A DNA stretch of 64,000 bases from Axinella damicornis (GCA_963931865.1 OZ007509.1:15470483-15534482); one strand, 5' to 3'. Numbered from the stretch's first letter, positions 21,900 through 33,690 are shown. The notes: generated by a model not told the origin, from the sequence alone. Numbers and translations: made by a program.

Positions 21900-23390
21900 G
21901 CCTGGAATGACACGCAAGGGATGTGAAACAAGATAGTGTGAAGAAAGGAAGTGGATAGTGGTCTGGCAGGAATTAAGTGCATACTTTAAGTGTAGGTAAT
22001 CAATGTCCACGCAGGGGCATTCAGTACAAGCCCTGGCCCAACCGTTGCTGTACTTCCTGCTGCTGGACCAATAATCACTTTGGTGAAAAGAACCCACTGC
22101 ATAAATTGTATGAACGTGACTGACTAAAGCAGGGATGCCGCCAAGGTCCTAATATTATGAGGATAGGGAATAATATCTTCTAAAATGCCAGTCACTCACA
22201 TATTGCTAGCTAATACACAGTATTCAAGGGCTTAGCCATTAAGTTAAGATGCTGGTCTGACCCTTGTTTGGTGGATCACTTGGCATGTCTGCTAAAATTA
22301 GCTGGGATTTGTAGGCTTTCATGAATAGTCTCATTCCTAGACCATTTTTCACACGTGAAAAATGGTCTGGGAACAAGACTATATCATGAACTGCAGGAGA
22401 ACAGAGACAGAATCGTAACAGTCATCAATACAAGATCTCGCTTTTGCACTGCTTAATTCTGGTGTCCATTCTAATTCCTTTGGCATAGTGAAGCACTCCC
22501 TATCACCATTGCTTTTAAGCAAATTTCTTTCAAAGTGAATATTGGTCTGGCGGGAAGTAGGGCAATGAAAATGCAGAACCCATATTAGGGCCAGGGCCGG
22601 TTCTAGATGTGCGCACATTTCTGGTACCTATACCTAAAGTATGTACTTTCTGCTGGACCAACTTCTTTCTGCTGGATGTATGCATTGCTAGTATTAGCTT
22701 TACAAAAATAAAAATAAAATTGTAAAAACTACATGCTCATCTTCATCTTCAGAAATACTCCTCCACCAATTAATGAACCACCCACCTCTCCTAGCGGCTA
22801 ATGCAGAACCTATCTCCCAAGGACATTCCCAGAAGTTGATAAATGAAGCTTAATTAAAGTCTCACTATATCCTCCAGTTGCTTTCTACAAGACCACGATT
22901 TCCTGACAAAATCTTGCTTCCTCAGCAAGAATGCTTCTTGCGGACTGAGGGTGCTGGTGGGTGGAGAATGAGTGGGTAGAGTTTAGTTTCCTTCTCTTCC
23001 AAACCCTTGCTCATGATACCGCTGTTTGTTTCACCAGCATATTCTCCAGAGGGGACAATAGAAATATTTTACTGCAGGGTTTAATTAATTTTAAGGTAGG
23101 AAACATAGGTACAGCGATGTCCGAAATCAAGTTGACGGATAAATGGGCAGCATCAAAGTGTACACAAGTTTCAGCAATAGTTGCATCAAACTGCTCCCTC
23201 TGCTTGAAAATGCCCTAAAACTCAATTTTAAGGCCCTCTACTAAACTGAAAATTTGGACCCTCTCCAAGCCACTCTCTGATCCCATCATCAATACACAAA
23301 CACAAAATAGGCCAAAAAACTACAAATGGCAGCCCTCTGGTTCTACCTGTTGTATGTTCAAGTCTTAAGCCAATCATGATCCTGAGCTAC
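21900..23390. other. Intergenic stretch upstream of R3
   Basis: Contains a TAGTCTCATTCC...GGGAACAAGACTA hairpin (22326-22380) and GGTCYGGCRGGAAGTA inverted repeats (about 22545-22680). A scrap of Roc sequence (22738-22785, around WRSISEDED) is recognisable. The MADD exon expected here by comparison with R2, R4 and R5 is absent. The short frame at 22961-23218 on the plus strand has no recognisable features. Confidence 0.5.
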
Positions 23391-25000
23391 GTACTCTTCT
23401 GTCGAAGTGTGGGGAATGGCTGCCCAATCTTGCTCAATCACCATCACTGTGCTTTCTGCACTGAAAATCCATGCATCTGGTAGTGAATGTTCAATGTTGA
23501 AAACACTATTCTTGGGTCATCAATTTAAGAAGTTTGAATGTGGCCAGTATCTCTACCTTATGCCATACAAGGCCAGCCCCATCCTATGCATATGACTGGT
23601 GTGTCCAACAATGTCATCCCCAAATATGGTACTGTACTTATCAGGGAACTTTCCCTAGTCAGTGGTTTTGACAAAGCATCACATGTTGCATACACTTGTA
23701 CAAACTCACAACTCACCAGCTGTAGTGGGTTTCACCCACAGAGAACACTGTACTTGTCCAGGACTGATCTCATGCAGAGACTGGTATAGGTTGGACTTTG
23801 CTTCCACACCTGATGCACAGGCTGGTCTCTCTGGGATCGTGGAGCTCCAATTGGGAAGTTAATTCTCTTGATTGATGGTGACAGCTTGCTTCACTATCCA
23901 TGGCACTAGTAAAATGCAGCTTGCAACCTGGTGCTATCAATGCTGAGAACTCATTTCGGTCCATCACTGGTGGGTGTGGCTTCACTTAGAAGAATGATCC
24001 AAATTGTCTTGTGCTGTGATGAGGACCAGCCATTTCCTGAGTGAGGGAGAGGGAAACTGTGTTGGTACAGGACATGTAGTGAACACACAAACTCTGTACA
24101 GTAGCTACTACAGGTCAGGAGGCTACCACATTATATCACACACCAGGAGCCCATATCAAGAATGTACACATAAGCAGGTCCAGCAATGTCTTCTTCCCAA
24201 GTATGCATGGGCATTAATTACACTATCATTGTTCCCCATTTCCTGTGGTTTTGACAAGCTATCAAAATCCCATGTTGCACAAACTAGGGATGAGGCTATT
24301 GTGCTTTTTTTTGACCAGTTATGCCATTCCCCAATGCTCCAGATTATGTCCGATTATGCTCTTGCTATATCCCGATTATTCTCCGATTATGCTCTTGATA
24401 TAGCTCACTTGAGCATTGCTTCTGCATGGCAGCGGGAGGCACATAAATCTTCAGTCTTCTATTTCTGAAGGCTGTGGAGACTTCAGTTGGTCTAGTATTG
24501 AAAGTACAGACAGCACAGAGCTAGAGCCAGAACTAGAACTAGCTAGACCACTAGAATCTAGACTACTTTCGCTAGCAGCCTCACCGCTGTGACACGTGGC
24601 AGAACTCGAACCCCAATTATGCCTGTATTTCCCACCGTTTATTCCCGCATTATGCCAACTCCATGAACCTACCCATTATGCCAGAAACTGTGCTGGCATA
24701 ATAGCCTCATCCCTAGCACAAACCCACAACTCACCAGTGGGTTTCTGCCATAGAGCACAGTGTCCAGGGCTGTTCTCAGAGGTCCTCTGTGGATCCTTCC
24801 ACTTCTACTTCTGTCTACACCAATACTCGGGCTGGTGTTGTTGGAATTATTGTAATTGGGAAGTTAATTCTCTCAATGCTGCAAGTTGAAACTTGCTTCA
24901 GCCAGTCAAATCTCCATAGCATTAATTAGCAAAAGCAACTTGTAGGTAATATCAATGCTGAAAACTAAAAAAAATTGAGATACACTCTAAATACTGGTAC
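23390..25000 (-). pseudogene. Cluster of decayed COR-end segments, second copy
   Basis: COR-end relics lie at about 23708-23870 and 24723-24860, with the shared spacer motifs between them. The first still spells KSVLDKYSVL-like sequence on the minus strand and keeps the GTGAGT donor. The block is closely similar to 46140-47700. It is interrupted by the hAT-type MITE at 24285-24715. Confidence 0.6.
24285..24715. mobile_element. hAT-type non-autonomous element (431 bp)
   Basis: The termini are TAGGGATGAGGCTATT and its exact reverse complement. The element is flanked by the 8-bp duplication GCACAAAC (24277-24284 and 24716-24723). The terminal sequence and 8-bp duplication fit hAT elements. It has no transposase frame. 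Inside are short GATTATGCTCTTG repeats and a GAACTAGAACTAG-type repeat. Confidence 0.85.
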
Positions 25001-25079
25001 TATTGCTAAGAGGTGGGTATTTGGGTATGACAGTGTACGGCATACTAGAACAAATGACGAGATCCGTGCAAGGGAATAG

Positions 25080-25172
25080 TCATGCAGCAACTCCAACAAC
25101 ACTGTTGTCAGCTACTTGGAGATCAGGTGTGGTAGCTAACTCTGATTGGTCAGGTGGTGCCGTGGGTTGCTG
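25080..25172 (-). CDS. Orphan short-tail exon
   Basis: Acceptor CCTAG, then 30 codons in the same frame as the R2/R4/R5 terminal exons, ending in TGA. It begins QQPTAPPDQSELATTPDLQ. It has kept an open frame and acceptor although no ROCO main exon lies directly upstream. Either it is a relic, or a remote 3' exon of a gene that also uses the Death exon at 25713. Confidence 0.4.
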   Translation of the reverse strand, partial: QQPTAPPDQSELATTPDLQVADNSVVGVAA

Positions 25173-25712
25173 CTAGGATTGATACACGATACATGTATAT
25201 ATCGGCACAGACATACGTACCAGAGGTTGTACCAATATGTATAACTGGATGAATGCTTCATGAAGGAAAGGAATGAACCCACATACAAACATCACCTGAG
25301 CTAAACAGTTTGCACGAGACACATAATTGCATATAGGATGGAACACGTCAGTAGTCCTTTACCCCTGGAATAGAATCCAGTTGGTATGATGAGCACATTC
25401 TTGAAGAGAGATAAGTGAGGGAGAGGTTCTATTTCCAACAATGGCATCTGTGTTGAAATGTCAGTATAAACTTTTGAGTATCTCTAGAGGCCTGATCATG
25501 AGGTCGGGTATATAGCTATAGATAGCTACACATTGTCAATTTTCAAAGCATGCTGACCTGCACACATACTGAGATATCCACTGCTATTTAACAGCAAGGA
25601 ACATACACATCTACAGACTATAGAGTGAGGGAGACAGTATCCTCCTTCACACTACACTGCAAATTATCACATGACATACCTCACAGCTCTGTGGTGGGTT
25701 GGCTGCTAGGCA

Positions 25713-26044
25713 TCAGAGACAGAGTTCTGAGTCAGAGGGGAGTGTCACTGCTTCAATGTCCCTAGCAAGCACACTGAGCTCCACGTCTCGTATGACCTCT
25801 GTAAGTGTTGCCCATGAGACTGGCTGCTTGCCCCTCCCACTGACCCACTCCTGCAGTATCTCCATGTTGATCTGCTCTGGATCTCCCCTGTGCTTGTGCT
25901 CCATGTTGCGGACCCTATCTCCGTTGGTGTCTTCTAGGAGCAGGATGCCGAACTGTGTGTACTTTGTGCTGACCTCCTGGGGGACGTTGATCCTTCTCTC
26001 CTTTCCTCGGAACCTCACCAGCTCAATCAGAGTCGGCTGCCCAC
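25713..26044 (-). CDS. Orphan Death-domain exon
   Basis: Intact copy of the R3 Death exon: same acceptor (TTTACAG), same phase 1, 110 residues, with a changed last segment (LPSDSELCL instead of LQSDSKLSDSDA). Similarity to R3 continues on both sides (25605-26070), but block X begins about 30 bp upstream, where the linker exon should be. No ROCO exon can be joined without crossing X1 and M-D. It is probably cut off from its gene by rearrangement, although its frame is undamaged. Confidence 0.65.
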
Positions 26045-26245
26045 CTGTAAATAACACATGTTATGGTTGAGGGAGACCAGCAGAGACCATGCACATCAAG
26101 GCTATATGATTCATTACAGTCTCCCACCATGAAACTGTCCTTAGCTTCGATGTGGACAGGGACGAGACTAGTAGTACATACTGGAATGCAAGCTACATTT
26201 CTTTCAGATATGAACTTAGTGCAAGCTAGCTGTCCAACACGGAAA

Positions 26246-26403
26246 CATGTTTTGCGAATTGACATCTCGAACTGCACATGTAGAAATCACCAGGTGGTGT
26301 TCATACAGAGGAAGATTGAAGAGATCTCTTTGATCTTCCTCTCTATGAACACCACCTGATGATTTACACATGTGCAGTGTGAGATGTCAATTCGCAAAAC
26401 ATT
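26246..26403. repeat. Foldback palindrome in X1
   Basis: Arms of about 70 bp run from ATGTTTTGCGAATTGACATC to its inverse (GATGTCAATTCGCAAAACAT), meeting at GAAGATTGAAGAGATC. X2 has the same structure at 40840-40984 with independent arm changes. Further copies of one arm segment (GGTGGTGCTCATACAGAG) appear near 28675 and 43242. Confidence 0.8.
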
Positions 26404-26510
26404 TTTCCGAGTCACCATTGGAGAACGGAACCCAATTTGGGGTCGACTGTGGGCATGGCTATTCATAACTTGAGACAATGCAGTAAGAGCTTCTGGACCG
26501 ATGAGATTAC

Positions 26511-26600
26511 TCTAGCCACCGGCCCCTCTCCACCAGGCCGGTTACACGCGCACACGGTGCGCCCACTTTACCGGCCGGGTGGAGAGGGGCTAGCAGCTAG
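26511..26600. repeat. GC-rich hairpin in X1
   Basis: CTAGCCACCGGCCCCTCTCC pairs with GGAGAGGGGCTAGCAGCTAG around a loop holding a second small palindrome (GCGCACACGGTGCGC). The counterpart in X2 is at 41094-41185. Confidence 0.7.
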
Positions 26601-26712
26601 ACTGATGGGAAAGATGCTCAAGGGGGAACTAAACTCCCAGGGGATCACTGGGCATGGGATTCCACATGCAATCACTGCTCTTTACTTCAACACTTCACAG
26701 CGTCACTTAGAA

Positions 26713-26781
26713 ATAGTCTCGTAAGCCAGCCTCTTTTTTCTAAGTAGGGGGCACGGAAAAAGAGGCTGACTTGCGAGACTA
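26713..26781. repeat. Hairpin in X1
   Basis: AGTCTCGTAAGCCAGCCTC pairs with GAGGCTGACTTGCGAGACT. The X2 counterpart is at 41296-41362. Confidence 0.65.
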
Positions 26782-26855
26782 ACTCAAAAACTGGTCTTTG
26801 CATGATGTCTCCCTCGTTTTCTTTAACTTGCGCAAGGCCCTTGATGATGTTCAAC

Positions 26856-27173
26856 TACCTCTCGCAGAGTATTACCCGCAGTGGGTTTCCTCTTAGCCAT
26901 GTAATAGGCAACAATATGTCATTGTAGAGAAAAGCTATATATACAGTGACACAGTCTGGTGCCCAGGCCTTTGCCGTTTCTAATTTATATTTCCACCTTT
27001 CTGAGCTGAAACTCACTACATAGTGAGTAACTGAAAACATGGGTAGCTAGAGTATCACTACTCTCCCCGCTACAGTTGAATGAAAAAAGCACCTCTACGT
27101 CTTCAAATACAGAACACTCACCTTGGCAGCTTGGCAACATGAGCTTTCGAAGTAGGGTGAGGTGCCTTTGCAT
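26856..27173 (-). CDS. Possible first exon or short gene inside X1
   Basis: A frame starting MQRHLTLLRKLMLPSCQ (ATG at 27173) reaches a strong donor, CAAG|GTGAGT. Reading on gives a further ~40 residues before the X1 frame breaks at 1-bp differences. In X2 the frame (41406-41828) stays open for 140 codons. Conservation of the frame between copies is weak evidence, because the duplication is recent. No domain recognised. Confidence 0.3.
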
Positions 27174-27299
27174 ATAATTTTACTAGACTAAATTTGAAGG
27201 AAGTTTTTTGGCGGGAAGTCAGGTCCAGGTGCACGCGCATGCGCAACCGGATACATCCGGTTTGGGTTTAAATAAGGAATTTGCACCAAGTTTTGGCGG

Positions 27300-27600
27300 G
27301 AAGTCGGGATGGCACACTCGCTAAGCACTTGCTTTGCAGCCTGGGGGTTGAGTGTTCGCCTCCCCAATAACCGAGTACGAGTACATACCGGTTCTCGACT
27401 TCCCCGCCTAGCAGCTCGAGTACGCCGGTTCCCATCTGACCACCGAAGCTAAAGGTGTTCTGGTAGAAAGCAGGTTAGCCTCCTGTGATTCCAGGACCGC
27501 CTATCCAGCGCTCCTGAGGCTTACACTTCGGTGTCTGACCTGTCACGGAGGGATGGGTTGTTGCTAGGTTGTATTTTTTTCGTTTTTTTCTTTCTTTTTT
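27300..27600 (+). ncRNA. Pol III-like composite: tRNA-like head and 5S-like body
   Basis: From about 27308 a tRNA-like segment is readable (TGGCACACTCGCTAAGC as A-box region, GCTTTGC as anticodon stem-loop, GGTTGAGTGTTCGCCTCC as T-arm/B-box region). From about 27425 a stretch resembles 5S rRNA (CCCATCTGACCACCGAAGCTAA, then GACCGCCT). T tracts follow from 27570, as in Pol III terminators. The copy in X2 is at 41890-42200. It could be a SINE or a decayed 5S gene. Similarity was judged by eye only. Confidence 0.35.
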
Positions 27601-28247
27601 TTTTGTGTTCTTTTTCCCCCCTTTTTTCATGTTTAGATAGGCTAGTAGCTAATATGATTACCTGTGACATTTCTGTATAGAGAAGCAGTATAATGGAGAG
27701 AAAAAATAAATGAACGTAAAGACGGTCTCTACAGTATTGTACATGTATACCTTTCGGTGCGTCCTCTTCCCCATCGGCCCACTAGCCAGGGGCCAGGGCC
27801 CCGGCCTACTGAGTTTGGCTTCTCACTGCCCACTGTCTGCCTGGTCTAGTTCTATATACCCATGTGCATGTGTACTTCCATGTTCTATGGATATTAACTT
27901 CAACTGTATTCTCACAAGATGTTCGTATCCTGCTTGGCTAAAATACCCTTTCGACTAGTGCTGATGCAGCAAGGCCCCATTTAACCATAGAATTCTGAAA
28001 CATGACAAAGCTATATATTTATGTGCTAGGCTAGACATGTGCTACATTATTAATTTCATGCATGCAATTATATTGACGTTTGCTGGATTACAAGTGTCTC
28101 CAACTAGCCTCATACCCAGGCCTTCTCACGCCAGTGTTTGTCGCTCGCTTACAGTGCTAGCTAATTGGCACTGCAAAGCGATAAACACAGGGGTGAAAAG
28201 GCGAGGCTATTACCACCCCGAGGGATCTGGACTCAGATCTACATTCA

Positions 28248-28668
28248 ACCGAAGTCAATGTCTCCACACAGGAACTCATACTCTGCATGAAATGCTTCAT
28301 ATCCGCCATCCAAGATCAAAATCTCATGAGCCCTGTCAGCTATTGTGAGGCAAAAGTGCTCAAAACGGTTGAAAGGTTTTTCGTCAGTGATAAGCCTCTT
28401 CCGCCGAATGGGAGTCAAACTTTGCTATGGTCTTCCGATCTTTCTGCAGCATGTCTAGTCTCCTTGCTAACCATTCGGCATGCAGCTGGCAGTCAGGTTG
28501 CTCACTGCCATACACCACGACAGGACTTGGATTTTCTGGTCTAAAATACTCCCTGATGTACTGTTTGATGAACAAACTCCTCTTCCGAACAATTGAGGTC
28601 AAGACTTGGGTACGAAACTGCTGTAGCAATGTGGCCCCGGGAGTACTCCTCTTGAGGGAGTGTGTCAA
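28248..28668 (-). pseudogene. Rhodanese-like domain relic in X1
   Basis: On the minus strand a frame reads REYFRPENPSPVVVYGSEQP then LARRLDMLQKDRK. After a frame break near 28395 comes a second segment with ILILDGGYEAFHAEYEFLC followed by a stop. The pattern (VVVY - helix - LxGGYEAFxxEYxFLC) fits the rhodanese domains of dual-specificity phosphatases and related proteins. The expected active-loop cysteine is not evident. The X2 counterpart (42830-43251) has its own deletions. The frame break and differing deletions point to a relic. Confidence 0.45.
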
Positions 28669-28819
28669 TCACCATGGTGGTGCTCATACAGAGAAAGATT
28701 GAAGATTGAAGAGATCTTCTGGAGTCACCTTCCTGAGAATGGATCCCACTTTGGGGTCGACGTCAACTGTGGGCGTGGCCATTCACAACTTAAAAAGAAC
28801 AGTCGACTCCAGACTGACT

Positions 28820-29240
28820 CTTAGCATCTGGAGTCTGGACTAACAGTGGAGCACTCAATGAATGATGAATTGAACCCGGACCTGAACCAACGCCCCTTAC
28901 ATTTACCTTGTCGTTATTCACATGATGAATATTTTTTATGAGATAAAAAAATTCAACACATGGTATTGTCAATGCAAACTAAAGAACAAAATGGCAAATG
29001 TGGGAATGAGGCTACATGTAAGCAGGAAAAGAGTGCACACGTGAAGCGTTCTTGCAAGGGTGTCCTTTCGTCCTGGTTTCTACACCTACGTAGAGTGATA
29101 GTGAGAAGACATTATACGCCATATACATGAGAAGATTGAACTATTAGCCATCTCATTATTCTGTCGAGAAAGTGGTCTGGCCAAAACCAGACCAGCCAGA
29201 CCAGCTCCACCGGCCCTGAATAGTCACACCACAGTGCTGT
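28820..29240. other. Intergenic stretch between X1 and M-D
   Basis: No gene seen. The TCCTGGTTTCTACACCTACGTAGAGTGATAGTGAGAAGAC segment at about 29070-29110 is shared with 3698-3736 upstream of M-A. Confidence 0.5.
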
Positions 29241-29248
29241 GTTCTTAC

Positions 29249-30290
29249 CTGCAGTTTGTACACGGGAGCAATCATGTTGACACCACAGTGTACTATGTAG
29301 GAGATGGTGGGGTGGATCTCGCTGTACAGAGCCAGGAGACCAAGGTCGCTCAGGTCAACCTCAGTGGAGGTCTGTGAGGGAGTATAATTCAGACGTGTAG
29401 GAAACAAATCAACTGACGTCTTCTGTCCAAATGGATGCACATTTGTATTACAGCTGCATCTGTTCAGATCTGTCCTTCCTCCAATCACCACCCACCCACT
29501 CCACCCTCCCACTCCATCCTCCCACCCACCCACTCCTCCCTCTTTCATTCCTTCTCTGCATCACCTCCCACCTAAACAAACAAAGAAATATCCACGGTAC
29601 ACCTGCCCCCTCCCTCCCTCACATTCTGCTCCACGTGCTTCAATGTCTGTTGTAGCAGTCTCTCCTCAGCAGTGGCCAGCTGAGTCCTGGCCATCAGGCG
29701 GTGGATGAGGTCGGTGGTTTCCTCTGGAGAGAGCCCCACCATCAGCATGTACACCAGCAGGTTGTGCAGCACTAGGCTCAGCAGAGTGTCTTCTTCAGAG
29801 CCAAATGTCTGGCGGTGTGCCTCCGACAGGGACGTGTACCTGGAGAGGGAGACCACAGTGATCATCCTAGATTGTTACCATGATATCATGTGGTATCACG
29901 TGATATCATGTGGTGTCGTGTGATGTCATGTGGTGTCGTGTGCTGACATGTGGTGTTATGCGATGTCATGTGGTGTCATGTGATGCCATGTGGTGTCGTG
30001 TGATGTCATGTGGTGTCGTGGGATGCTGTGGTGTCATGTGACTCAATTAATGTCATATGGTGTTCTGTATAAGTGTGGATCACCCGTAATGTTTTGTTGT
30101 ACAGCACAAGAATCTACAATCCTGCTCACCTCTCGTGGAATTCGGTGGTCCTCTCGTTCCATCCCAGGTAGCTCCTATTCATGTCCACAGTTGACACAAA
30201 GAGACCATTCCAGAACAGCCGATTCAGCAAGAATGTCCGGGAGCTACCCAGAGCCTTCATCAGATCCTTGTAGATGAATGTGCATGCATG
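29249..30290 (-). pseudogene. M-D: partial MADD-like copy
   Basis: Exon 9 (29249-29422, 174 nt) and exon 8 (29623-29839, 217 nt) are intact in length and splice sites. The 3' part of exon 7 (30130-about 30289) is present and then stops at the same breakpoint as M-A. Exon 10 and all upstream exons are missing. The TGATGTCATG minisatellite fills 29875-30050. Without 5' exons or a promoter it is most likely dead. Confidence 0.7.
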
Positions 30291-30499
30291 GGCGTGTATG
30301 TGGGTGTAGCTATGTGTGTGTGTGAGTGTGTGTGTGTTGTGCATGTGTGGTGTGTCGGGTGTGGTGTGTTAGTGTGTGTGTGGGTGGGTACCCAACACCA
30401 GGATAAAGGTCACCAGAATGTGGGCTGAATTACTCAATACCCTGCACTAGGAATAAACACAGAAACTACAATTGACATCACAACTATTCTGTCATATGC

Positions 30500-32900
30500 A
30501 TGCCGAGAGCTCACTTCAGCCAGCCAGTCAAAATGCCCACGCACTAGTTAAATCAGCTTCAACCTGTTACTATCAACGCTGAGAACTCATTTCCTTCCAT
30601 CACTGGTGGGTGCAGCTTCACTGGTTGGATAAAGTTTCTACATTTGTAATGCATGCCACCATCCCATGACTGGTGTGTCCTCGTCCCCAAATATGGTAAT
30701 ACACTATCAGTCATCAAGCCACCAGTTTTGACAAAATATCACACCAGTACAACTCACCAGTGGATCTCTGCCACAGAGCACAGAACTTGTCCAGAGCTGA
30801 TATCAGGGCTCCCTCGGTTGGCCTTTAATGCTCTAGCTCCTATCACATACTGGTCTCTCTGGAATTGTGGGGCTCAGAAGTTAATTCTCTTCATGTTGAG
30901 AGCTTGCTTCAGCCAGTCAAAATGCCCACGCACTAGTAAAATCAGCTTGCAACCTGTTACTATCAATGCTGAGAACTCATTATTTCGTTCCATCGCTGGT
31001 GGGTGTGGCTTCACTGGTTGTTCAAGTCTGTCTTATGCTGTGATATGGGACCAGCCATTTCCTGTGTAAGTGAGAAACTATAGCTACAGGACATGTAGTG
31101 AGCACACAAACTCACATCCCATGGAGGATTGGGATGCAAACAAAATCCACCAGTAACATTTTCTCTGTACATTTGTAATGCATGCCACCGTCACATGACT
31201 GCATGGTGTGTCCTCATCCCCATATTTGGTAATACACTATCAATCATCAAGCCACCAGTTTTGACAAAGTATCACAATCACGTTTACACACACCTGTGCA
31301 ACTCACCAGTGGGTTTCTGTCAACCTTGTCCAGGCTATACACTCCTATCACACACTGGTCCGTAGGTTGGCCTTCGAGTGCTTTCCTATCACAAACCGGT
31401 CTCTGGAATCGTGGGCTCCAGCTGGGAAGTTAGTCCTCTTCATGTTGACAGCCAGTCAAAATGCCCATAAGTCTAGCTGCTACTAACAGTGCTGAGAACT
31501 CTTTTCTGGTCTGTTACTGGTGGGTGCGGCTTCACTGGCTGGACAAGTTTTGTCTTGTGCTGTGCCAAGGGACCAGCCATTTCCTGAGTGAGTGAGGTAC
31601 AGGACATGCAGTGAACACACAAACTCTGTACACTACATGATTGATGTCATTTTCATCGCAAACAAAAACCTATCCATTAACGTTGAAAACACTATTCTCT
31701 GGAAGATTCATACTACGTACATACCATCCCATGACTGGAGGATTGGATTGATTATGTCATTTTCAAACAGAAAATCCATCTGCATGATATAACTAACAAT
31801 TATTGCAAACACTATTCTTGGGTCACATCAAATTCTGCAGCACATACCACTGGTTTCTCTACTCATGTGGTTGTTAGGCCAGCCCTAGCCTCATTCCCAG
31901 GCCCGAGAAAAGGAGGAGAAAAGGGCCTGGTTTCCACTGTCCAACAATGTCATCCCCAAATAATATTATGGTATTGCACTAGCTATCTGGTGAACTTTTC
32001 CCCAGCCAGTGGTTTTGACAAAGCATCACATGCTGATGCATGCACTTGTACAAACCCACAACTCACCAGCTGCAGTGGGTTTCACCCGCAGAGCACTGTA
32101 GCTACTTGTCCAGGGCTGATCTCATGCAGGGATGGGTAGGTTGGACTTTGATTGCTCTCCTTCCACTCCTGATACTCAGGTTGGTCTCTCTGGGATCGTG
32201 GAACTCCCGTTCAGAAGTTACTTCTCTTGATGGATGCTGGCAGCTTGCTTCAGCCAGTCAAACCGTCCATGACATTAGTAAAATGCAGCTTGCAACCTGG
32301 TGCTATCAATGCCAAGAACTCCTTTCGGCCGTCAATGGTGGTCTTGTGCTGTGATGAGGACCAGCCATTTCCTGAGTGAGTGAGAGGGAAACTGTGTTGG
32401 TACAGGACATGTAGTGAACAAACAAACTCAGTGCAGTAGCTACTACAGGTCAGGAGGCTACCACATTATATCACACACCAGGAGCCCATAACAAGAACGG
32501 GCTCCTGTGCTATGCATGGCTCCTGCACATATGTAAGCAAGTCCAGCCATGTCTTCCCAAATATGGGCATTACACTATCACTGTTCCCCCATTTCCTGTG
32601 GTTTTGACAATCACATCACCTGTACAAACTCACAACTCACCAGTGGGTTTTCATCCTGGCTGTGTAGGTTCCACTCTTTCCACTTTTCTTTCCACTTCCG
32701 TCTACACCAAATACTCAGGCTGGTCTTGCTGGAATTGTAACTGGGAAGGTGAATCTCTCGATGCTGCGAGTTTAAACTTGTTTCAGCCAGTCAAATTTAC
32801 ATAGCACTAGTAAACGAAGCTTGTAGGCCAGGTCTATCAATGCAGAGAAAGTCCTTAAATCATGTTCAAAATTATAAGCTCTAAATGCTGGAACTAGCTA
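30500..32900 (-). pseudogene. Cluster of decayed COR-end segments, third copy
   Basis: COR-end relics lie near 30750-30875, 31297-31410, 32055-32205 and 32628-32745, separated by the common spacer (CATGCCACC-TCCCATGACTGG...CCAGTTTTGACAAAG) and the TCAGCCAGTCAAA segment. All keep ACTCACCAG. Most of it aligns with 4775-6540. No intact frame. Confidence 0.65.
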
Positions 32901-32982
32901 TACAGTGTATATAGTAGTCAAGAGGTAGGCATCAGTGTACAGCATAGTAGACTAACAAAAGGAGATCCGTACAAGGGAATAG

Positions 32983-33090
32983 TCATGTCAGTAAGGCAGC
33001 AGCTCCAACAACACTGCTGTCAGCTTCTTGGAGATCAGGTGAGGTAGCTAACTCTGATTGGTCAGGTGGTGCCGGGGTTCCTTTCAGCTC
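32983..33090 (-). CDS. R4 terminal exon: short Death-less tail
   Basis: Acceptor CCTAG, 35 codons, TGA at 32983-32985. Almost identical to the R2 terminal exon (ELKGTPAPPDQSELATSPD), and the flanking introns are nearly identical too. Confidence 0.65.
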   Translation of the reverse strand, partial: ELKGTPAPPDQSELATSPDLQEADSSVVGAAALLT

Positions 33091-33690
33091 CTAGGGTTGA
33101 TACATGAATACATACTAATTCCTATAGTATACTAGGAATATGTACTATGTATATGCACAGAGTATGCCTTGCGCACGTGAGCATAATCAATAGGCATGGC
33201 CTCATGGAGTAGGCCATGCGTACTTATAGCAGGTGCTGTAAGAAGATGGCCAAAGAAGAATTTGCTGATGTAAGTAAGGTAAGTAGTGCTCCTTATATGC
33301 TATCTCAGCTAGGCAAGCTGCTGGCTTCTCTGCACTGGCCGCTCCAGCTCATCTGTGATGTCCATTGCTAGAACAGAATGTACCATCGGATGTGTGTTAA
33401 CCTAAACCGGTAATTGCATTCCTAAACATGACTATCTATTGCCACACATAATTATATACTATACAAACACCAGCTGGGATTGCAGCCTACACAGACAGAA
33501 TAGTTAACTCAAGCTAAGGCGCTCAACATCAGTACAGCTATACCAGAGGCTGCCACACTATGTGGATACATGGATGCTGAGGGAAAGGAATGAACCCACA
33601 TACACAAACATCAGATGACCTAAACATGCAGTTTGCACCATGTACACAAACTATAAACAGAATGAGACACACAATTAACTACACACTTAC

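Larger units (their letters stand above)
26080..28815. repeat. Block X, copy 1 (~2.7 kb segmental duplicate)
   Basis: Nearly identical to 40670-43390 over its whole length, with small indels. The left junction is near GAGACCAGCAGAGA and the right near GTCGACTCCAGACTGACT. No terminal inverted repeat or clear target duplication was found, so it looks like a segmental duplication rather than a transposon. Confidence 0.75.

Noticed and set aside
27300..27600. A functional 5S rRNA or tRNA gene
   Set aside because: Similarity is partial, with insertions. The acceptor stems and most 5S helices are not intact by eye, so it was kept only as a Pol III-like composite.
26080..28815. Block X as a single transposon
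   Set aside because: No terminal inverted repeats, no target duplication at either copy, and a content of unrelated pieces. It fits segmental duplication better.
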